The notes beneath the pieces are model-generated. The model had not been told where the DNA came from, ran no database searches, and saw only the letters and a program-made list of their open reading frames with translations. From Acanthaster planci (lineage: Eukaryota; Echinodermata; Asteroidea; Valvatida; Acanthasteridae): a stretch of DNA of 64,000 bases. This document shows positions 37,501 through 49,072 of the stretch, piece by piece. Each line of letters begins with the position of its first letter. The first letter of the stretch is position 1. Location: NCBI RefSeq assembly GCF_001949145.1, contig NW_019091362.1:1686522-1750521 (forward strand), written 5' to 3'. Both the position numbers and the translations under genes were made by a program.

Positions 37501-39545
37501 CGTCCCACGAGACAGGACTCAGAAATCCCAATTGCCCATTCCCTTGCAGCTGGAACTCGAGAAAGCCACAAGGTTCCTGAACGTGGAGATGGGTTACAAC
37601 TGTCACTCCTCCCTCCTGAAAGTCCCCATTCAGTTCAGCAATGAGGAGATTGCTAAGTACACCAAGCGATTCCATCTCTTGGACAAGGACAGCAAGGGGT
37701 ACATCACGCCCATCGACATGCGCAACTTCCTGTCTGTAAGTCAAGGTCACACCACACCGAATAAGTGCCCTCCCCCAAAAAACAGCATAAAGTCGGTGAG
37801 AAATAGTGCCATCTACTGACACCCAGGAAGAGGGCGACTGCTTGTTTCACTGCAACTCAACATTATGACTGCTAGGGCAGCCCCCCCCCCATTTTTATTA
37901 TCCTCCCAAACTATCCCTAAAAAGTAGTCAAACCCCGCACAAGTTTGAATGAAGCCCCCCATCTCTATATGCAATATAGGCCCATGAGTTGGAGATTTTT
38001 GTGAATGAAATACCCCGAGTTGGACGCCACAAATCCCAAATGCTTGACTTTTAGAAAACTTATAGAAAAAGTGCTACAATTGGTCCTGATTATGGTACCT
38101 CTGATTGGTAACTAACCCATGGGATCACAAACTATGAGAAGGCTTTCATACAGGAATTTACCATTTAGTGGAACGCACCCTTGAGTCTTTCATAAGACCT
38201 AGCTGGAAGTCAGTAGGGCTATTATGGAGTTGCAGGCCCTTCACAGTGCAAATCCAAAGGAACTGGCGGTTTCTTTTAACTCTCAGAAATGTCCGTCTTC
38301 GTTTGGATATGTAAAAACAAAGAGGTCAGATTGTTCTTCCTAATGCAAATGAGGAGCAAAGTGAAAGGTGTGAGATCCGGTGATGTGTGCCCTTATCAGA
38401 AAGCAAAGGAGGAGTTTCCTCTACACATCAAACACCGTTTTATCGTGAAGTTGTGATAAACCTATGTGAAGTAGTCTTTTCCTTTGGCACAAAGTACATA
38501 ACATTGATATTAGTTATGGTAGCTTGGAAGCACGGTGAACAGTAATGCATTCCATAGCATTCCTTTGGTAGCAGTTTTCAAAATGGCCGTTGACTATCAT
38601 AGAGCATATGTCAACATCATAATTTCCTTCCATATCTTGTTGTGGCTTTTGAGCAAACAGATCCATTTTGTATCATGTGAGGATTCAGCTTTTGTTAGTA
38701 CATGACCCTCTTTGGCAGTGCATGGCTGTTTCATGAATATGCACGAAGTAGCACTTTGAATATTTATTATTTTATGCTTCATTCCCAATTCGCTTGTAAT
38801 TACCTTTGTACGTGCCTAGTGACCAATCTCTTAGTTTCTGTTTCGTCCTGGATAAAATGCAGAGTGTTGGTGAAACAATAACTGAAGACCAGCTGCGCGA
38901 CATGCTGCAAGAAGTAGATTGCAATAAGAATGGACGTGTTGAACTGGATGAGTTCCTACAGGTTAGCACTGAGGCAGATTATTGCTCATAGGCTTGAGCT
39001 GTTTGAGCTGTTTGGAATTTTTAAAAACTTTTTTTAAAATTTCATCTGTTTTGACTAATTACAATTCAAAAGCAAAACTGATAGCCATAAAGAAAAAAGG
39101 GTTTTAGAGACTTATATAGAAAGCCAAAGTGAGAAATTTCAATAGTTTCAAAGGCCTCGTGAGGTTGAATTTGACTCAAATGTTTGACACTAACTCAGTG
39201 GTTTTGTCCAATTTAACCTATCTTCGCTGAGTTCACTGACACAACATAGCATACATAAAAATCCTTAACTAATTGTCGATCCGCCATGCAAACCTTCAAG
39301 CGCTACCTAACACAGCCCTTAACAACATAGATAGACATGAACACTAAGAATGTCAACCTCGTTATAGAGATTGCTTTCCAGGCTGTAACACCACTGATTT
39401 ATTTTTTGTAATCCCTTTGTGATCTTACCCACAGCTCATGAGTGCCATCAAGACAGGTGCCATGGCCAACGTTCGCCTGGAGATTGCCCTGAACATGGGA
39501 GCCCGCAAAGTGATCTCGACAGATCGCAGTGGCGGGGGTGTGTAA
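22505..39545 (+). CDS. GPD2: Mitochondrial glycerol-3-phosphate dehydrogenase (FAD-dependent), 14 coding exons
   Basis: Oxidises sn-glycerol 3-phosphate to dihydroxyacetone phosphate at the outer face of the inner mitochondrial membrane and passes electrons to ubiquinone (glycerol phosphate shuttle). Coding exons: 22505-22618, 23910-24081, 27463-27685, 28572-28735, 29285-29446, 30237-30381, 30828-31021, 32986-33120, 33615-33793, 34870-35001, 36693-36851, 37550-37735, 38863-38961, 39435-39545. All junctions are GT/AG and phases join cleanly to 724 codons plus TAA, close to the vertebrate length (about 727). Residues 8-28 form a hydrophobic N-terminal segment. The FAD dinucleotide motif GGGATG is at residues 80-85, followed by GTSSRSTKLIHGGVRYL. 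Two C-terminal EF-hands start at residues 638 (DKDSKGYITPID, Lys at position 5, so a weak Ca site) and 674 (DCNKNGRVELDE). The ATG at 22505 was chosen because it opens the conserved N terminus. The first AATAAA downstream is at 40126. Non-coding 5' exons are not located. Confidence 0.97.
23757..23831. repeat. 15-bp minisatellite, five units
   Basis: Five consecutive units of TGACCTACATGTACG and close variants (third-position changes G/A in ACATGT and ACG/GCA at the unit end). It lies in GPD2 intron 1, ending 78 bp before exon 2. The array looks derived from the ACATGTAC words common in this region. Confidence 0.85.
25610..26874. mobile_element. TA-flanked TIR DNA transposon, non-autonomous
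   Basis: Both ends share an inverted repeat: CCGTAATTTTCGGAATATAA at the left (from 25612) and, in complement, CCATAATTTTTGGAATATAA at the right (to 26872), 20 matches over the first 22 bases. Each end is flanked by TA, as expected for Tc1/mariner-type TA target duplication. No transposase frame is recognisable in the 1.26 kb interior. It sits inside GPD2 intron 2 (24082-27462). The TIR style is widespread in animal genomes; the family name is not assigned. Confidence 0.7.
28156..28420 (+). repeat. Dispersed repeat family 1, copy A
   Basis: Shares with 35712-35962 and 39833-40250 a left block (GGTAAACTATGG or variant, then GTCAGC.CAGAAG) and a right block (CTGCAAACTTTGG, CCATATAAATAGTAG, AATGTGAGACAAG in this copy). 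It is located in GPD2 intron 3. No coding capacity or tRNA-type promoter was noticed; the class is unknown. Confidence 0.6.
29632..29990 (+). mobile_element. tRNA-derived SINE with long conserved body
   Basis: Begins with a tRNA-like head: ATGGCCTTGTGGTTTAGAAG resembles an A box, and AGTTCAAATCT resembles a B box (about 29690). It is followed by a body with GCAAGGCGCTTTGTCACTTG, CAGGAGTAATTGGCTACC, GTGTACTCCTTAGGGAG and GGCGCTTTGATCTCAG, then AGTGCTATAAAAAAATCTG and an AT-rich end. This body is, from memory, typical of tRNA-headed SINEs in marine invertebrates. It lies in GPD2 intron 5. Promoter boxes are eroded, so this copy is probably inactive. Confidence 0.75.
33380..33530 (-). mobile_element. 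tRNA-derived SINE fragment, minus strand
   Basis: Read on the minus strand it shows a tRNA-like head with CACCAAGTGGTTACGGCATC (A-box region) and GGGTTGCAATCCTGCC (B-box like, one base from GGTTCGAATCC). A tail with AAGCAAGTGTTTCACTTTG follows. It lies in GPD2 intron 8. A related 30-base block (TTCCCC.TGCA.AATTT.ATCA) is found on both sides, at about 33390 and 33555, which suggests partial duplication or a second nested copy. Confidence 0.6.
34246..34402 (+). repeat. Dispersed repeat family 2, copy in GPD2 intron 9
   Basis: Shows about 160 bp of similarity to the reverse complement of 39899-40052. Shared landmarks in order are GAAAAA..TG, CCCAGCAGCCT, TCTTTTGT, TTTGTTACA, CTTTGTC, a GGGCACCCCGGC or GGAGACCCCGGCC block, and a closing CCGGCACGAAGTGGTTAA (CCGGCAGGAAGTGGTTAA in the other copy). 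Class unknown. This copy is intronic, on the sense strand of GPD2. Confidence 0.65.
35712..35962 (+). repeat. Dispersed repeat family 1, copy B
   Basis: The best preserved copy. It begins with CATCGGCTGGTAAACTATGG and includes ATCAGCGCAGAAGTG and AACATTTTGAGGCCAAACCT. It ends near CCCATATAAACAGCAGGCAA followed by TATGAGACATGAGG. Located in GPD2 intron 10. Confidence 0.65.
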
Positions 39546-39898
39546 ACACTACTGAGATTCTGTATTTCAAGCGTCAATTGGTACATGGTTTATCTGCAGC
39601 ATCTCTGTGCCTGGATATTTCTGTCTGAATGTTTTCCAAGCTAGAGCTGGCTTTGTATCATTTAGTCATATCTCCTCATTCTTTCCTTTCCACAAGATAG
39701 GTATTACGTAGGGGTAGGTATCAATGACTGCCTTGTCCAGTATCTAACTACGATAACTACTGGGTTGTTAAAATTGAATTCGGTGACTGTAACTATAAAC
39801 CCCTCCCTTTTGATGTCACGGTCATGTTTTTGCCCACCAGTGGCTGGTAAACTATGGCCAGCGGTCAGTTCAAATGTAGAAGTTTAATTCACAAACTG

Positions 39899-40052
39899 TT
39901 AACCACTTCCTGCCGGGGACTCCGTGATCAGAGGCGTATGGTTTATATGGGTGGCCGGGGTCTCCGAACTCAGACAAAGGAAACAGGGCCCTGTAACAAA
40001 AGACCGTACTCCTTACAAAAGACCAGGCTGCTGGGCATTACCGGCATTTTTC
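39899..40052 (-). repeat. Dispersed repeat family 2, inverted copy nested in family 1
   Basis: Reverse complement of the 34246-34402 repeat. It begins TTAACCACTTCCTGCCGGGG and ends CCGGCATTTTTC. Because family-1 sequence flanks it on both sides, it probably inserted into family 1, which makes family 2 the younger arrival at this spot. Confidence 0.6.
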
Positions 40053-40055
40053 ACT

Positions 40056-40106
40056 ATTTACCTTTTAAGAGGTAACAATTTGAGAGCAACGGTGATACGC
40101 ACATTN
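40056..40106 (+). repeat. 48-base repeat ending at a single N, copy 1
   Basis: Bases 40056-40103 match 41418-41465 at 47 of 48 positions. An N follows at the same offset in both copies (40106 and 41468), with a T before and an A after each. The block includes a small stem TTACCT/AGGTAA. It may be a real repeat with an assembly ambiguity at its end, or a technical sequence at contig joins. Confidence 0.75.
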
Positions 40107-40430
40107 AGCTTTTTACTGAATACTAAATAAATGCTCAAGCCTCATGAAAGTAAAGAGACAGATGTTCATTTTGAGGCAACACCTGTCAGGAACAAAGGGT
40201 GATATTTCTGTAAACTTTGGCTGTCCAGATGAGTAGTAGGCAGTATGAGTATGGTCAGTCATTGGACCAGTCAGTGGATGGTCGCTGTTTCGATGAACCA
40301 TAACGGAAACAGGCCATTGGTTACGGTCCCATCACCGGTTGTCAGTAGCCTCGAGTACAAGGGAGCCATTGACATGAAAATAACAGACCTCTTTCACAGG
40401 GGAAGCCATTCTTGGTCGGTGGAGGTAGCA

Positions 40431-40637
40431 AGTAAACTAGATAGGTTTGTGGTAGCACCATGGATATATCTCTTTTTGAGTATGTGGGGTTCTGAAAAGA
40501 ACCGATGGTACTCAACGTTTCGGACAGTATGCTCTGTCCGAAATCAGTCTCCTTTTCAGTCCCTTTTCAGAACCCGTCATACTCAAAAAGAGATATATTC
40601 ATGGTGCTACTGCAAACCTACATGTATCTAGTTTACT
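40431..40637. mobile_element. Foldback element 1 (Penelope-like-element related?)
   Basis: Long inverted repeat: AGTAAACTAGATA, GGTAGCACCATG and CTCTTTTTGAGTATG in the left arm recur in complement in the right arm, which ends CATGTATCTAGTTTACT. The left arm carries GGTTCTGAAAAGAACC (40488-40503), itself a perfect hairpin. Between the arms is the 32-base motif discussed at 43879-43910, here on the minus strand. No coding capacity. Confidence 0.75.
40516..40547 (-). ncRNA. Putative hammerhead-like structured motif, copy 1
   Basis: On the minus strand the motif reads CTGATTT, a 6-bp stem CGGACA/TGTCCG closing the loop GAGCATAC, then AAACG. The layout resembles the CTGANGA, stem II, GAAA core of hammerhead ribozymes, but here CTGATTT replaces CTGANGA, so cleavage is unlikely for this copy. 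Its stem differs from copy 2 by compensatory changes. Confidence 0.35.
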
Positions 40638-41136
40638 CATTTTTGATCATGTCCCAAGAATCTATCTCACTCAATGTAATCTGTTACATGGGGGTAGTGC
40701 CAAACTAGTTTGGATTCTATGCTTCGTTTTTCCTTTTTTTGATAAATATTGAGGACATGTTTAGATATAACAGATCGCAAATTTCAAATTACTCATCAGC
40801 ATAAATGACATTTATTTGTAAAAAACTTTGTTTCATTGTTTTCATTTTTTTCTTAAGTTTCCAATATGAAAAGTGAGCCGCAGTTTTAATTCAAACATGG
40901 CTGACTTGTGTTTAAGGCCGATTGTATGACATGGGACAGACTATGAATGCAAGAGGGATGTATCAACAGCAAAGTGTGATTGACGCCAGCATTTTACAAA
41001 ATAGGCTGACTTTGGTCATTTGAATTAGGCTGTGTTGCATGCTAGCATTGGTAAGAAACACTTGACCAGTTCTAAAACTATAGTCCACACCCAAACCTTT
41101 CCTTAGATTACTTGAAATAATATCAGACATTACGTT

Positions 41137-41202
41137 AACCCTAACCCTAAGGGTGTATGTAAAATCGTACTGAAATTAGAGGATCTGGGATTAGTTAGGG
41201 TT
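41137..41202. repeat. Telomere-like-ended hairpin, copy 2 (degenerate)
   Basis: AACCCTAAC at 41137-41145 pairs exactly with GTTAGGGTT at 41194-41202. The left side reads TTAACCCTAACCCTAA, two telomere-type repeats. It shares outer ends with the hairpins at 19504 and 57038, but the inner stem is lost. Confidence 0.5.
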
Positions 41203-41417
41203 GATTATCATTGTCAGCGTAGACACCGTAGAGGTCACACTTTTCACAATGTGTTGCCATTTGGAATGGTCTTTGCACAAGGTTGCTTGCTTGGACCTAG
41301 GAAATGACCAGTGACTTATTAAAAGTCGTGGGCTCTGCACTCAGACCACCTGCTATTACAGAAGTAGTCTTCCCGTTTGACATTGCAGTAGTTGACCTTA
41401 GATTGGGATCACTAAGA

Positions 41418-41468
41418 ATTTACCTTTTAAGAGGTAACAATTTGAGAGCAACAGTGATACGCACAGTN
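41418..41468 (+). repeat. 48-base repeat ending at a single N, copy 2
   Basis: Matches 40056-40106 with one mismatch (A for G in the GAGCAAC.GTGATACG part). Sequence before the block and after the N is unrelated to copy 1, so the similarity is confined to this block. Confidence 0.75.
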
Positions 41469-42256
41469 ACAGGAACATGCAATAAACTTTTACAACTGGT
41501 TTTTTTTTTCTGTGAGCGAAGTGCTCATGTTAAAGTAACAAAATGTACAGCTTTCACTTTAAGTATGAGGGCTTTGGTAGTGTCATATACACGTACTGTC
41601 TTATAAAATCTATCAATGGAATGTTTCAGATTTGCCGTGATTGTTAATTCTAACAAAGCTGTTATAAAGTTACTAACAAAAATCTTATCCAATCCTCAGG
41701 CCAGTAATAAAGTAGTGCTTTCGAATAGGTTTATGTACTCTCTTGTATTGGTTGCAGAACAAGCACGTTCTGTGTGCACCATCTCTACACTATAGTTACT
41801 GCTTGTGTCGGTTTTTATCAAGACTAAGAAGTTGGAGAAGAGGAATATGTTGCTGAATTCACAGCGTTGCAGCAATGCCCAACAATAACTTGAAAAGTCT
41901 CAGTTGCCATTTTTTGGTGATTCTTGAGCAAATAGAAAGATTATTTAATCTATTTTTACAGCTGTATTGTATGAGTATGGGGATGTTTTTTTTTTAACAT
42001 AGTCGGAGTACAAAGTTAAGATCTTATTTATACATGACTAGACTATTAATGTATATGTTGTTGCATGTATGCCTCTGCTGTGTCTGCTGAATTGTCAAAA
42101 ATTCACCGCAGAAGTTGAGTTTGGAGTTACGTGGACGAATTGGGCCATTTGCATGTATACAAAATCATCTTGATATTGCTGTCGCACACCTAAGAGTTTG
42201 AGCATGAATCGCTCTGACAGTGCCAATATGCAGCAACCCAAATGTGGATGTGTCCA

Positions 42257-42332
42257 AATCAACTGGCTATGGCTGGCAATACCAGCCACTGGCAAATGGC
42301 TACAGCCATGTCCTAGCCATAGCCGGTTGATT
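42257..42332. repeat. Foldback repeat with AATCAACTGGCTATGGCT ends
   Basis: The 18 bases at 42257-42274 are mirrored at 42315-42332 with one mismatch. The interior is a cluster of GGCTGG/CCAGCC words that can pair internally. Half-copies of the end motif occur near 8196 and 9986 (ACTTGGCTGCGGCTA, AACTGGCTGCGGCTA), so the family is dispersed across the window. Confidence 0.65.
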
Positions 42333-43878
42333 CTAACCTGACCTTTAGCAGTGTTGGCCATCTGTGAAATATGCCTTGGTCAAACAAGACATAACTGACT
42401 GAAGTGTGATGTAGACCCTTGACTACTGAAATACTAGCCTCCTTTTTTGGCAAATTTGCCGTTATTTTGTTCTTTGGACACTATTTTTTTGTTTAAACCT
42501 ATAAATAACTTATCAGGGACAAACTCGGACATCACACTTTCAAGTCTGAGCGTCAGTGAGTGCTGGTTTTAAAGGCTACATCATATGCATCTCATTAGTG
42601 TATATAGATTTTGCATTGTTTTTAATGGATGATTGCAGTTTTGAAATTAAATATCATGGTGTTCTAAACTTGGGTTGAAGTCAACCTAATCAGTGGGGGT
42701 GTTTTATGGGGGGGGGGGAGTTGCCACATTGTTTTCTTATTTTTCATCACAGAAATCCCCAAACCAGAATGTTTGTATTGATTTGATATTGGCTGACAGT
42801 ACAGCTTGCAACAATTAACAATGGGAAGCAATTGTGATGATCAAGTGAAATATGTTCGCCATAAATAGCACTTCTGTGTTCTCGTTTACTTTCTTCATTA
42901 CGAACAGAAAACAGTTGGGATCTGTAGCAAGATTTGAGGGCGGGGCCTAATGGGGAGGGCAAGATGGGAGAACACACTTGTAGACAACTACGTGGAGTTC
43001 TATTTTTATCACAAGTGTTAGAAAGATTAAACGTTATGTATTTCAGTGGATATACATATATGCCAAATGCATAATCATTAGTTAGAATTAAGAAATTGTT
43101 AACAGTAAGTTTGCTTACTTTGTGAATCTCCTCAAGAATATTTGCGAAATTTCAGTTAAGTCATTTACTGAAAAGAGTACTTTTCTTTATTTACCCTTTA
43201 GACAGTATTGAAGAAGACGCACAACCTATGAATGAAATTTGGATGGATTTCCTGTGCTTTTGGTTTAGTTTGTACAAAGCTTGCACATTTTGTCCTATTT
43301 TCTTTTCAATTACTGTAACACCCTCATTAAATTCACTTGCACGTACTAATTCCACGGTAGATTTGTGTGCTGGAGGTCATTTTAAGCAGTCTGAGACAGC
43401 ACACTCAATCTGCCATTTATCCGTTGCTATTGATTTGCCTATTTGTACGTCAACCTCCACATTTAGCATGTTTCAAAGTACGTAAATGTTGTAAATCTTT
43501 CTACACCAATAACCACCCCACCTGTTTTTTCATCAGAACCACAGCTTTCAAATGTTTCGCCGTTTGCCCTTTTTATGTGGTAAGGACTTGGTACTGAATT
43601 TGAGAAAGCTACTCCAATTCCTTGCTTCCTGAACTTGCGAAGGAATATATCTCCCTTATGAGTATGTATGGTTCTGAAAAGAACCGGGAGTATACTCAAC
43701 GTTTGGGTCTCCTATACCCTCAGCCCTCACCCGGAGCCTACCTATTCCCAACTGACACGCCTCACTGACCTGCAGGACCCTGTCCCGCATGAGCGCCCAT
43801 AACCAGCATCCTCGTCACACCCCGCTGCATCCAGCCACCTTATATATACAGCCCCATCTTCAGCATCTCTTTAGTCTC

Positions 43879-43910
43879 CTGACGACAGACTGAGCACGCA
43901 GTCTGAAACG
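43879..43910 (+). ncRNA. Putative hammerhead-like structured motif, copy 2
   Basis: CTGACGA (43879-43885), stem CAGACT/AGTCTG closing GAGCACGC, then AAACG. This has the order of a hammerhead core (CUGANGA, stem II, GAAA). The closing G may serve either as the last stem base or as the first G of GAAA; in the latter case the stem is 5 bp. The loop GAGCAnnC is shared with copy 1, while two stem pairs differ in a compensatory way. A NUH cleavage site and a stem I/III were not established, so catalysis is inference. Confidence 0.4.
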
Positions 43911-43924
43911 TTTAGTATACTCCC

Positions 43925-43940
43925 GGTTCTTTTCAGAACC
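43925..43940 (+). other. Histone-type 3' stem-loop match
   Basis: GGTTCTTTTCAGAACC: a 6-bp stem with loop TTTC that fits the metazoan replication-dependent histone mRNA 3' consensus GGYYCTTYTNAGRRCC, and is followed by ACACA. The mirror copy at 43670-43685 presents the same hairpin on the minus strand, as does 40488-40503. No histone gene is present, so the hairpin belongs to the foldback element. Chance or structural convergence is possible. Confidence 0.5.
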
Positions 43941-45569
43941 ACACATACTCATTATCGAGATGTATTCCTTCGCATGGTGCTACCGCAAGCCTTTCCACCT
44001 GTTATATGTAATCTGTTCTGAAATGAATCCAAGTACATGTGGTTTCACTAACAGGGCTTAACAGGCTGAAAAAGGGATGTACATGTATCTGTGCAGTTGT
44101 TTACAAGATGCGAGTTTGCACACTAGCATGTAATGTAAAGATAACCATTGGATTTTGTGAACATGTTTTTTACTCGATGCACAACAGGAATGCTCGTTCC
44201 CTATAGGGGTTCTGCATAGCAGCCATTTTTCTGGTTAGAGCTTTTGCTCCACAGGGATACACATGAGGAGACCTTTTGCACTTTCCCGCCTAACACAAGC
44301 AGTTTCCGGAAAGATGGCCGCCGTGCAAAACCTCTGTAGCATGTCGCGCTATACATAAATGGGTGCCCTTTTTGTACTGTTTTTAAATCTGCAACAGGTA
44401 CGTCATATGGCTGTAATTTCTTGAGCAGTTTTGCCTCATGCATCAGTCACTCTTATAGAATGTAACTGTAGATGTAGATATGTGCACATTTTACAAACAG
44501 TAACACCAATTTCCAGTTTAACAATTCAACTTATTTTATTAAAATCTACTGAAGCACAGGTACATTAGTACGGGTTGGAATGAAATGTTATTGGTGACAT
44601 TCCAAGATAAATGAACATGGTTTAACTCCCAAGGTATTGTCAGTGTTTGTGTACATGGATCTTTCCTGATGATAGTATTGTGCAGTGTTTTCATTCGTAA
44701 ATCTTCCTCCTAAATGAAAATAGAGATGAAATAAATCCAGAATTCACCGACAGGAAAACAGTGTGATCCTCCGAGTAATGAAGTAAAACTTGAGTTGAAA
44801 ATGATGTCAATTCCAAGCAGTATTTCCTATCTGCAACACTGTCGGGTCACAGTTTCCTTTTACTACTGATTTTTCTCATATTATAACCATTGATTAACAG
44901 TGCATCCCCAGATCAGTAGACTTTCGTTCCTTGTGTACAGTTCAGGGAGGAGATGTTGACAAAATTTGTCACCGTTTTTATGAAGAGACCGAGTCGCCTA
45001 AAATTAGGATTTTTTTTTCAAATATTTGCAAAATTAACTAGGCTATGCGATGCCTACAACTTGGTGTAATCATTTTTCTTACCACATCAACAACTAGTGA
45101 GCAAAATCGTGATGATCTCCACAGGGCAAAGTTCAACTACACTGCATTTTTTTGTTTCGATGAAGAGACATAGTTTTCTTCCACAGGCATTGCATTAGCA
45201 ATAAAGGGATAAAAGCACAGGCAATATTCATTTATAAAACGTTTTCACGCCTTCATGAAGAGACAAAGTTGACTCCAGAAATGTATACAAATGTTATAAT
45301 TTTGCACCTGGCATGCACTATGCATGTTGAAAGTGTGTTCTGTGCGTGCCATTTTCATGAAAGGACAAAAATCACACAAATGTTAGCATTTTCACAAACA
45401 AAAGTATTTGTTTACAAAATGAACCACTTTGTTGGACTTCTTTAAATATTATTTTGTAGTTTTGTGTCATTTAAGATCCCTTTTTTTTCAGCAAGAGACT
45501 TTTGTGTGTTCGTGAAAATGATGACAAACTATTGAAAATGAGACAAAATTTCAGACTTATCGGCCCAGA

Positions 45570-45575
45570 TTTATT
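45570..45575 (-). promoter_or_regulatory. Candidate SEC61B poly(A) signal
   Basis: AATAAA on the minus strand, the first one met downstream of the SEC61B stop (about 370 bases after it). It would give a 3' UTR of roughly 390 bases. Position only; no transcript evidence. Confidence 0.4.
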
Positions 45576-45941
45576 ACATCTCTGTTCCCCCCAAACTCTG
45601 AAACATTCGTAGTCACGGTTCACTACTTTCCATAGTTGGAAAGCAAATGGATAGCTGGATGCAAATCGCCTTTGTAAAAGACAACAAAACTATGCAGGCC
45701 ATTAAAAATTACTCCCCACAAATTAAAACAAGAAAAAAAAAACTGGCTTCAAAAGTTCATGTGTGAACTAAGTAAGCTGGTCTTTTGTGCTGACAAAGAT
45801 GTCTAGGGGCACAGCTCGAGTCCAATGTTGATGAGTGCCGCTCAGTCCCGATGGTCTGATGACATGGTCCTTTATATGAACACCTTTGAATTCTCTGATG
45901 AGTTTTGTTTGGTTCAAAGAGTTGAGCGGTGCTGGAATGCT

Positions 45942-49072
<3,131 letters not shown>

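Larger units (their letters stand above)
39833..40250 (+). repeat. Dispersed repeat family 1, copy C, interrupted
   Basis: The left block (CAGTGGCTGGTAAACTATGG with GTCAG and TAGAAGTTTAATTCAC) and right block (TTCATTTTGAGGCAACACCT, TGTAAACTTTGGCTGTCC, GGCAGTATGAGTATGG) match copy B. They are separated by a family-2 repeat in minus orientation plus a 48-base sequence that ends at an N. This is read as a nested insertion or an assembly join within copy C. Confidence 0.6.
43636..43974. mobile_element. Foldback element 2 with structured-RNA-like motif (Penelope-like-element related?)
   Basis: The arms pair over about 75 bp: TGCGAAGGAATATATCTC, TGAGTATGTATGG and the GGTTCTGAAAAGAACC hairpin at the left (43670-43685) recur in complement at the right (43925-43940 and onward to CCTTCGCA). 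The 190-bp centre is C-rich and not coding. Just before the right arm lies a 32-base hammerhead-like motif. Right-end sequence GGTGCTACCGCAA also matches the right flank of foldback element 1. Assignment to Penelope-like elements rests on recalled similarity and on known hammerheads in that group. Confidence 0.7.
39546..45569. other. Intergenic region between GPD2 and SEC61B, repeat-rich
   Basis: Lies between the convergent 3' ends of GPD2 (+) and SEC61B (-). No coding exon was seen. Contents are a nested family-1/family-2 repeat, two 48-base copies that end at single Ns, two foldback elements with structured-RNA-like motifs, a telomere-like hairpin and a further foldback at 42257-42332. The GPD2 3' UTR should occupy the first part; AATAAA occurs at 40126-40131, 41481-41486 and 41706-41711, and none is clearly preferred. 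Confidence 0.5.

Noticed and set aside
41133-41160. Interstitial telomere
   Set aside because: Only two CCCTAA units, and they form the arm of a short hairpin family seen at two other sites.
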